Part shown: positions 1-6,200 of the stretch, in pieces
Layout of the letters: each line of letters begins with the position of its first letter
Position numbering within the stretch: the first letter of the stretch is position 1
Source: JACVRW01 sp035645115
GTDB taxonomy: Bacteria; Actinomycetota; Thermoleophilia; Solirubrobacterales; Thermoleophilaceae
DNA length: 9,467 nucleotides
Assembly (NCBI GenBank): GCA_035645115.1
Contig: DASQNF010000259.1
Span: forward strand, 1 to 9,467
Reading direction: 5' to 3'
Translations under genes and position numbers: made by a program
The notes under the pieces: model-generated
Told to the model about the DNA's origin: nothing
What the model saw: only the letters and a program-made list of their open reading frames with translations
Databases searched by the model: none

Positions 1-30
1 GACCTAGTCACCAGTCGGCGATGAGATCGC

Positions 31-687
31 TCAACCCTTTGGGGGGAAACGGCGCACGAGCTCTTCGCGGTCGCGGAGCTCGAGCTTCCTCAGGATCGCG
101 TTGACGTGCGTTCGCACCGTCACCGGAGAGAGCACCAGCCGCCGGGCGATCTGCGAGGTCGTCAGTTCCTGGCGCAGCAGCTCGAGCACCTCCCACTCGC
201 GGCTTGTGAGCTTGGCTTCCGGCCCATCTGAGGCGAGCTCCCGTCGTCGCGAGTTGCGGTCTCGGAACTCCTCCACCACTTGGCCGACGAGCTCGCGCGG
301 GATCGCGACCTCGCCCTCGAGCACGCTTTCAAGCGCTCGCGGCAGGCGACGCGGGTCCATGTCCTTGAGCAGGTAGCCGGCGGCGCCGGCGCGGAGTGCC
401 GCGAACAGGTCGCGGTCGTCGCGCGAGACGGTGAGCATGACCACCAGGGTCTGGGGGAGTCGGGCGTGGATCTCCCATGCCGCAGACACGCCCCACCCCG
501 GCATGTTTACGTCGAGCAGGCAGATGTCTGGACGCTCGCGGAGGGCGGCCTCGATCGCGCCGGGCGCGTCAACCGCCTCGGCGCACACCTCGAAATGCTC
601 GTCCTGGTCGAGCGCGAAGCGCACATCCTCGCGCGTCGGCTCGTGATCGTCGGCGATCAGCACTCGGCTGGGTTGGGATGTCGTCAC
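31..687 (-). CDS. NarL/LuxR-family response regulator
   Basis: A 218-residue cytoplasmic response regulator, the output half of a two-component pair. The receiver domain (about residues 7-123) has the acidic pair D13/D14, phospho-acceptor D59 in CLLDVNMPG, T86 and K108 in GYLLKDM, so all canonical receiver residues are present. A LuxR-type helix-turn-helix follows (about 158-215), with TSREWEVLELL and the recognition-helix stretch SPVTVRTHVNAILRKL. Length and order are typical of NarL/LiaR/DesR-like regulators, which bind DNA as phosphorylated dimers. The start is GTG at 687. It overlaps the kinase stop codon in a 4-bp GTGA, and a GAGG Shine-Dalgarno at 695-698 lies 7 nt upstream inside the kinase gene, which indicates translational coupling. 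The target genes cannot be read from the window. The family call is firm; the signal sensed is unknown. Confidence 0.97.
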   Translation of the reverse strand: MTTSQPSRVLIADDHEPTREDVRFALDQDEHFEVCAEAVDAPGAIEAALRERPDICLLDVNMPGWGVSAAWEIHARLPQTLVVMLTVSRDDRDLFAALRAGAAGYLLKDMDPRRLPRALESVLEGEVAIPRELVGQVVEEFRDRNSRRRELASDGPEAKLTSREWEVLELLRQELTTSQIARRLVLSPVTVRTHVNAILRKLELRDREELVRRFPPKG

Positions 688-2048
688 AAAAGGACCTCTA
701 TCCGGGTGCCTTTTCCGGCCTGCGAGTCCAACCGCAGGTCTGCGCCGATCTGCTCCGCACGTTCTCGCATCGTCCGCAACCCGTAGTGCCCGGGCGGTTG
801 CGGCGCGGCGGGATCGAAGCCGCGTCCGGAGTCTTCGATCCGCAGCCGCGTCCGGCCGCCCCCGGTCACCTCTACATGGATGACGTCGGCCTCGCCGTGG
901 CGAGCGGCGTTCGTGATCGCCTCCGACGCGATCTTCACGAGCGCCTCTCGTTGCGCCACCGGGAGCCGAACGGCGTGATCGACGCTGACTATGACCTGCG
1001 AGCCCTCGCGTTCCCCGATCTCCCGCCCGGCCGCCGCCAGCGCAACGTCGAGCGATCCGACGTGTGAGTCCGCAAGCGCCGCCAGGACCCGCCGCGATTC
1101 GGCGATCGCGCGCTCGGTGCTTGCGCGCGCTCGATCCGCGAAACGGTTGTCTTCATCGAGCCAGTGCAGGTTGCGCCGGATGCCCGCGAGCTCTTGAGCG
1201 AGCCCGTCGTGGAGCTCACGGGCGATGCGGTGTCGCTCGGTGAGCGTCGCTGCCCCCGCCAGGCTTCGCCAGTACGACCGGATCTCCGACAGCGCGGCCA
1301 GCAAGACGACCACGTAGAACAACAGCCGGAATCCATCACCGACGTAGACGAAATCCGTGAACAGCGATGGGTAGAGGAAATAGTTGGCGCGAGCCGCGGC
1401 GCTCAGGACGGCCCCGATGGCCAGCCAATGCAGCAGTGCGTCGCCCGTGCGTTCGGCGCGTGTCGTGAGGCCGACGGCCGCGGCGGCGAACAGCCCGAAC
1501 CCAGCAAGCTGCGCCGCAAGCACGACGGGCGTGCTCTCGAGGCGCGGTCGGCTTGACGTCTCGGCCGGTGCAACGTTCACGCCGCTCGGAAGCCGCGGTT
1601 CGAACAATCCGACGGTCAACGCGATGATCCCGAGCGTGGCCGCTACGGCCCCCCAGACGGCCGCCAACTGCCGGTTCGACAGGCGCCTGCGCCGTGAGGG
1701 GACGATCGCAGCGGCGGCAAACAGCATCGCGCCGAGGAGACGCCCCAGCAGCGACGACCACGTGGAAAACGCGGAGGTGTCGCTCGAGAAGACGGCCGGA
1801 ACCGCCGCGAACACGAGGTTGGACACGGCCAGCACCGCCAAGGCGGCGCACAGGAGGAGATCTTCCAGCGCGCCGCGTCGACGCAGCCGCCCAAGCAACA
1901 GGTAAGCCGAGAGCAGCGCGATCAGTGCCTCGGCCGTAAGCAGCGCGATATGCAGGTCGGGACTGCGATACGCGAAGTGCAGGCTTGGCACCGCGGCGAC
2001 GGTCGCCGTGACCGATGCGGCAGCCGCCGCGGTGACGATCACCGCCAT
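684..2048 (-). CDS. Multi-pass membrane sensor histidine kinase (HisKA_3/NarL partner type)
   Basis: A 454-residue sensor kinase, cotranscribed with and overlapping the response regulator it presumably phosphorylates. Residues 1-256 hold about seven or eight hydrophobic segments with short loops (near 1-22, 35-53, 62-85, 98-117, 128-150, 174-194, 206-226, 240-256). There is no sizeable extracytoplasmic sensor domain, so the signal is probably membrane-borne or read by the membrane bundle itself. The HisKA_3 dimerisation helix carries the phospho-acceptor H280 in ARELHDGLAQEL. The HATPase_c domain follows, with an N-box (EAITNAARH, N380), a G1 box (DSGRGFD, 406-412) and a G2 box (GHYGLRTM, 420-427). 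All catalytic motifs are intact. The ATG at 2048 has no clear Shine-Dalgarno. The frame stays open upstream to 2241 without ATG, GTG or TTG, so the true N-terminus is uncertain. No family-specific sensor domain was recognised. Confidence 0.94.
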   Translation of the reverse strand: MAVIVTAAAAASVTATVAAVPSLHFAYRSPDLHIALLTAEALIALLSAYLLLGRLRRRGALEDLLLCAALAVLAVSNLVFAAVPAVFSSDTSAFSTWSSLLGRLLGAMLFAAAAIVPSRRRRLSNRQLAAVWGAVAATLGIIALTVGLFEPRLPSGVNVAPAETSSRPRLESTPVVLAAQLAGFGLFAAAAVGLTTRAERTGDALLHWLAIGAVLSAAARANYFLYPSLFTDFVYVGDGFRLLFYVVVLLAALSEIRSYWRSLAGAATLTERHRIARELHDGLAQELAGIRRNLHWLDEDNRFADRARASTERAIAESRRVLAALADSHVGSLDVALAAAGREIGEREGSQVIVSVDHAVRLPVAQREALVKIASEAITNAARHGEADVIHVEVTGGGRTRLRIEDSGRGFDPAAPQPPGHYGLRTMRERAEQIGADLRLDSQAGKGTRIEVLL

Positions 2049-2348
2049 GCGCGTGCGCAGCTTCGGCGGGCCCGGGCTCGGCGGATACGGTGCCGCGCTA
2101 CTCAGGTCCCCACCCGCCTGGTGCCCCGAGGCGCCGCGCGGCTCGACGCGGAGAAAGTCCGCCCGGATGGCTCGGTGTGGCGGCGTGCCCTGTCGCCGGC
2201 GTGCCGTCGAGCACCATGATCGCCGGCGTGATCTTTGCCTTTACGACGATTGCGTGCATGCTGTCTAGCGCCTCTGTCGCGAGTAGGCACGGCGACCGTA
2301 TCCGAGGCCGATCGCCGCGGGCAAGTCCCTCACTGGGCCGATGGTCTC
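2049..2348. other. About 300 bp without a confident gene, between the kinase start and the cupin-TPR stop
   Basis: All flanking genes run leftward, so this is the presumed promoter region of the kinase-regulator operon. The kinase frame remains open here from 2048 up to a stop at 2241-2243. The read-through residues just before the ATG (proline-rich, then KLRTR) would suit a cytoplasmic N-terminus before the first membrane helix, but only a CTG (2103-2105) could start it. In another minus-strand frame there is a 53-codon ORF (2098-2259). No strong terminator for the cupin-TPR gene was found; the only dyad seen is weak (GGCGA/TCGCC around 2290-2316). No convincing -35/-10 pair was identified. 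Confidence 0.5.
2098..2259 (-). pseudogene. Possible relic of a small MHA[IV]VV-type protein (53 codons)
   Basis: A short open frame begins with ATG at 2259 and ends at TAG 2098-2100. Its first residues, MHAIVVKAKI, resemble the N-terminal strand of small actinobacterial alpha/beta-barrel-like proteins of about 85-100 residues. A later stretch (AIMVLDGTPATGHAAT) resembles the 'VVFdSEdAArAAA' strand-helix of the same proteins with the middle missing. The remainder (HPGGLSPRRAARRLG) looks like out-of-frame high-GC translation. A GAGG lies 11 nt before the ATG, a little far for a good ribosome site. The reading would be an internally deleted remnant, but similarity by eye over so few residues is weak and chance remains likely. 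Confidence 0.2.
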
Positions 2349-2999
2349 CTATGGCTCGCGCTCGATCAACTCCTTGAACGCAGGCTCATCGCGCATTGGA
2401 TCGAAGTCCGAATCGTCCTGTGCGTACGAGCGACACCGCTCCGAGCGGTCGATCGCGAGTCGGAGGTGATCGACCGCTTCACCGGTCCGGCCCGCGAGGC
2501 TCTCGCAACAGGCGAGGTTGTATGGCAGCCCGGCGTACTGGGGATGGGCCTCCACCAGCTGCCGTCCGCGATCGGCGGCCTCCGCGTACTCACCTGCCTC
2601 GTAGAGCGGGGTCAGCGGGGCCCAGAGCTCCCAGCCGTCGGGCTCGTACGCCTTTCCCGGCGTGCCGCCGAGTGCGATGACGGTCGTCTCGGGCTCCTCG
2701 GCGAACGCCGCCCGCTTCACGCCCGGAGGCGCAAAGACAAAGGTCCCCGTGGGCGCAGCCACCCGCTCGCCGTCGAGCTCGAACGTCGCTCGACCTCGCA
2801 GGACGAGGTACAGCTCCTCGTCGGAATCGGGGTCGGACTCGTCGTGCTCGTTGATGATCCGGTCTCCCGCTCGAGGGGCGGTCCATGCGTTGACACCAAA
2901 TGACCTGATGCCGAAGTGGTGCCTAACAGGTCGAAACGGCTCGCGCCCGTCGGTCAGCTCTTCGATCTCTTCCAGTCGTGCGAATGCGTAGCTCGTCAT
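2349..2999 (-). CDS. Cupin-TPR fusion protein
   Basis: A 216-residue protein, probably cytosolic because no signal peptide or membrane segment is seen. The N-terminal half is a single cupin barrel (about residues 35-110). It has an E(X)6G cupin motif 1 end (E62...G69) and a motif 2 core GTFVFAPPG (85-93). The HxH of motif 1 is replaced (H52 alone, in an acidic stretch) and the motif 2 histidine is R96, so the usual metal site looks lost. Residues 125-216 form helical TPR-like repeats (PLYEAGEYAEAADRGRQLV; PYNLACCESLAG). They end in DFDPMRDEPAFKELI, the signature of TPR end-of-group tails. Cupin-TPR fusions of this size occur in actinobacteria but their function is not established. The ATG at 2999 was chosen because the upstream codons (to 3206) encode arginine-rich non-protein-like sequence. 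No Shine-Dalgarno precedes it, and a perfect palindrome abuts the start. Confidence 0.85.
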   Translation of the reverse strand: MTSYAFARLEEIEELTDGREPFRPVRHHFGIRSFGVNAWTAPRAGDRIINEHDESDPDSDEELYLVLRGRATFELDGERVAAPTGTFVFAPPGVKRAAFAEEPETTVIALGGTPGKAYEPDGWELWAPLTPLYEAGEYAEAADRGRQLVEAHPQYAGLPYNLACCESLAGRTGEAVDHLRLAIDRSERCRSYAQDDSDFDPMRDEPAFKELIEREP

Positions 3000-3000
3000 C

Positions 3001-3013
3001 CGACAGACTGTCG
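3001..3013. promoter_or_regulatory. Perfect 13-bp palindrome directly upstream of the cupin-TPR start
   Basis: CGACAG-A-CTGTCG is a perfect 6+1+6 dyad ending two bases before the ATG at 2999. A one-base centre is too small for an RNA hairpin loop, so a binding site for a dimeric repressor is the more natural reading. It occupies the position where a Shine-Dalgarno would be expected. The cognate regulator is unknown, and chance occurrence in GC-rich DNA is not excluded. Confidence 0.4.
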
Positions 3014-3084
3014 CGCATGGCACTGATCCAAGGGCTCGACATCGTCGGCATGCGCCCCGATGAGCACGACCGCGAAGCAGGTGC

Positions 3085-3121
3085 TGCCCGCCCACGCGCC
3101 GAACGGAACGCGTGGCGGGCA
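3085..3121 (-). terminator. Strong hairpin between the regulator stop and the cupin-TPR start
   Basis: The plus-strand arms TGCCCGCCCACGCG (3085-3098) and CGCGTGGCGGGCA (3109-3121) pair over 13 bp with a single bulged C and a 10-nt loop. The hairpin lies about 100 bp past the stop of the giant regulator gene and about 85 bp before the cupin-TPR start. No U-tract follows on either strand, as is common for actinobacterial terminators. It may instead act as an attenuator or an mRNA-stability element for the downstream gene. Confidence 0.55.
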
Positions 3122-3129
3122 AGCTACTT

Positions 3130-3150
3130 CGCGCGCGCGCGCGAGAGAGA
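3130..3150. repeat. (CG)7 tract followed by an AG tract
   Basis: Fourteen bases of alternating CG (3130-3143) run into AGAGAGA (3144-3150) in the intergenic region. Alternating CG is the classical Z-DNA-prone sequence and such tracts can slip during replication. No role is demonstrated. Confidence 0.6.
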
Positions 3151-3176
3151 CGAGTTGCGAGGCACGTGTCGTCGGT

Positions 3177-3202
3177 CCCGGAACTGATCTTCGAGATCCG
3201 GG
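3177..3202 (-). terminator. Weak bulged hairpin just after the regulator stop codon
   Basis: GATCT (3186-3190) and AGATC (3194-3198) pair around a TCG loop. CCCG (3177-3180) and CGGG (3199-3202) extend the stem after a 5-nt bulge. It sits about 20 bp downstream of the stop at 3222, a sensible terminator position. There is no U-tract and the stem is interrupted, so it is at best a contributor to termination together with the hairpin at 3085-3121. Confidence 0.3.
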
Positions 3203-3221
3203 GCAATGCGGTCTCGCGTCG

Positions 3222-6200
3222 TCATCCGGAGGGGCAGGCCGAGACGTAGTCCTGCTTCGGTACAACCTCCGACCATTGCTCGGGGGTGAGGTCGCCCGCG
3301 ACCGCGCAAGCGTGCCTCATCCAGGCATCCGGATCGAGCTCCCAGCGGAACGCGCGCCCGTCTTCGTGGACGGCGAACAGGCGGTTCCCGTCGGGGGTGA
3401 AGAGCGCCGTGGTGTACACCTCGCGGGGCGAGCCGGGAAGCTCCAGCGGCGAGCCGATCGGCTGCCGCGAGCCGACGTCCCAGAGGACGGACGCGCCGTC
3501 GGCGTGTGAGGTGGCCAGCGTTCGGCCGTCGGGGGAGAACTCGACCGCGAGCGCGGACGCCTCTCGCAGAGCCAGCGAAGCTCCGACCCGACGCCAGCCG
3601 TCGGCCGCCCAGAGCCGGGCGGCGCCGTCGACCTGACCGCCGGCGAGCAGCCGCCCGTCAGGGGAGAAGGCGACCGCACGAACCTCCCTGTCGGCGGGCA
3701 GCCGGGCGAGCCGCTCGCCGGTTCGCACGTCGCGAACTTCAACGCCGTCGCCACCCTCCGCCGACAGCGCGCCGAACGGGATCGCCAGCCGGGATCCGTC
3801 CGGGCTGAAGGCGAGGCCGAGCGCGAGCGGAGCCACGCGTAGTGTCGGGCCTGCGGGCTCGCGCCGATCGAGGTCCCAGGTACGCACGGTGCCCCCCACC
3901 TCCGCCGCGGCGAGCAGACCGCGCGGGCCGAAGGCCATCCCCTGGACGTTGTGCGGGTTGTTCGCCACAGGGCCGCGGGGGGCGCGCAGGAGCGGGCCGG
4001 CGCGCCTTCCAGACGCCGCGTCCCAGACCCCGACCCCGCCTCCTGCTCCCGCGACCGCGAGCGTGCGACCGTCCGGGGCGTACTCGATCGCAGTCGCCGG
4101 CCTGGCGGCGAACGCTTCGAAGCCACCGGTCCGCCGGAGCGTCTCGGCGTCGACCAGGTCCACACTGCCGTCGAGCCTCGCGACGGCGACCGTCCGCCCG
4201 TTGGGGCTGATCGCAAAGGGGGGCGGGAAGAGCTCACCGCTCTCGTAGACGAATTCCGTCTGGAACGGCCGTCCGAGCCTGCGATCCCCGGCCACGTCCC
4301 AGGTGATCACCTTGGAATCGTCGCCGGCGGTGTACAGGGTGCGTCCGTCAGGGCTGAAGACCTGTGTCCACGCCTCTCTGGTGTGGCCCTCGAACGTCTC
4401 GGTCGGGAGGCCCTCTCTGATGTCCCAGACGATCACATTCTCGCTGTCGTCCCATGTCGCGAGCGTGCGTCCATCCGGGCTGAAGGCCCCGATGCCGAAG
4501 CTCGCGTCCTCACCGATCAACCGCGACCGCCTGACCCCGGCCGCCGCCCCCGCAAGCGTCCGCAGCCGGCCCGAGGCGAGGTCGATAAGGCGAAGGCTCC
4601 CGTCCACGTCCTCGACAGCGAGCGTCCTGCCGTCGGCGCTGATCCCTGCCGTCAGGGCGCCGACGGGATAGCGGCGCTCGACCCGCAGCGTCTCGGCGTC
4701 CACGGCGTAGGTCGCCCGGTCGCTGGAGAAGAGCAGGCGCCCGTCCGGGCTCCGCATCGGCGCGGTGCTGGTGGAGCGCGGTGCCACGCGGACGGCTCTT
4801 CCCCGCGGCGTGGCCTCGCGGGCGTCGAAACGACGCATGAACGTGCCCGTGGTGCGGTCCATGTCGCCGCCGGAGTAGGTGACGATCAGGCTCCGCCCGT
4901 CTGGGCTGTAGTTCGCGGTCTCGAAGAAGCCCAGCCCGGCCCCGGCCGGATGGCGGCCGAGCGAGATCGAGTTGCGCACCCTCGCCGTCTCAGCGTCGAG
5001 GATCTCCACGTATCCGGACAGGAGGTCGGGGCTGGCGCTCCCGGCGATCGCGAGCGAGCCGGTCCTCGGATAGAAGTCGAGGCTCCATACGACTCCCGGC
5101 GCCTGATGGTCGCCGATCGCCTGTCGCGTCTCGGTATCGAAGAGGGTCACGGTGCCGTCGTCGTCACCGATCGCGAGCGTGCCTCCGTCCGGGCTGAGCG
5201 CGCCCGATCTGATCGGATCGCCGTCGCCGCTCAGGACCCCTATCGCCGCGGGGCTGCGTAGGAGCGTCGACAGGAGGTTGGAGCGTGTGGCGACCGAGTC
5301 ATGGAGGGCCACGCCCGCAGTGGCGAGACGAAGCGCCCGGTCGAGGCGCTCCTCGTTGAGCGCCTCGGCACCGAGGCGCTCGGCATCGGCCACCGTGGCC
5401 GCGTCGCGCGCGCTCTGGCGCTCCGAGATCGCGATCGCCCCGGCCACCACGGCAGCCGTGAGCAGGACGCCGACGCCGGCGAGCAGCGCCCTCAAGCGGC
5501 GATTCGTCCGGCGCTGACGCTCCGCCTCGCGCTCGCTCACCGACCGGCTCTCGTCGAGGAACCGACGCTCGAGGTCGTTCAGCTCCGAGTGGTGGCTCGC
5601 GGCCCAATCGAGCGACGAGGCGAGCCGTGCGCCGCGGTAGAGCTCCGCCGGGTCGTGCCCCGATCCCTGCCACTCGCCCGCGGCGTGGATCAGGTGCCGG
5701 TGAAGACGCCGGCCCTCGGCATCCTCCTCCAACCAGGCGCGCAGCCTCGGCCACTCACGCAGCAGCGCCTCGTGCGCCACCTCGACCTCACCCTCGCCGA
5801 CCGTGACCAGGCGGTCGGCGGCCAGCACGGCGAGCACCTCCGCGACGCCCTCGTCGCGGTCGGCCTCGAGCTCGGCCAAGGGCACGCGTCGGCGCACCAC
5901 CGCGTCGCCCTCGCCCTCGCCGGCCAGCCGCAACATGATTCGTCGCGCGACCTCGCGGCGCTCCGGGTCGAGCCGCTCGTAGGCGCCCTCGGCCAACCGC
6001 GCGACCGCGCCGTGCACGCCTCCGACTCGCCGGTACGCGCGCATGTGCAGGCGCCGGCCGTCGCGATGCTGCCACAGCTCGAGCAGGGACGTGGACAGCA
6101 GCGGCAGCGCGCCGGGCGCGCCCTCGACGTCTTCGATCAGCGCCTCCACGAGCTCGGGCTCCACGCGTAGGCCGGCGCGGCGCGCGGGCAGCTCGATCGC

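Noticed and set aside
2235..2903. 222-codon plus-strand frame opposite the cupin-TPR gene
   Set aside because: Antisense shadow. The minus strand encodes recognisable cupin and TPR motifs in frame.
3951..5261. 436-codon plus-strand open frame antisense to the WD40 region
   Set aside because: It mirrors the minus-strand gene in a high-GC background where antisense frames stay open. Its translation is arginine/alanine/proline-rich with no domain, and the opposite strand encodes clear WD40 repeats.
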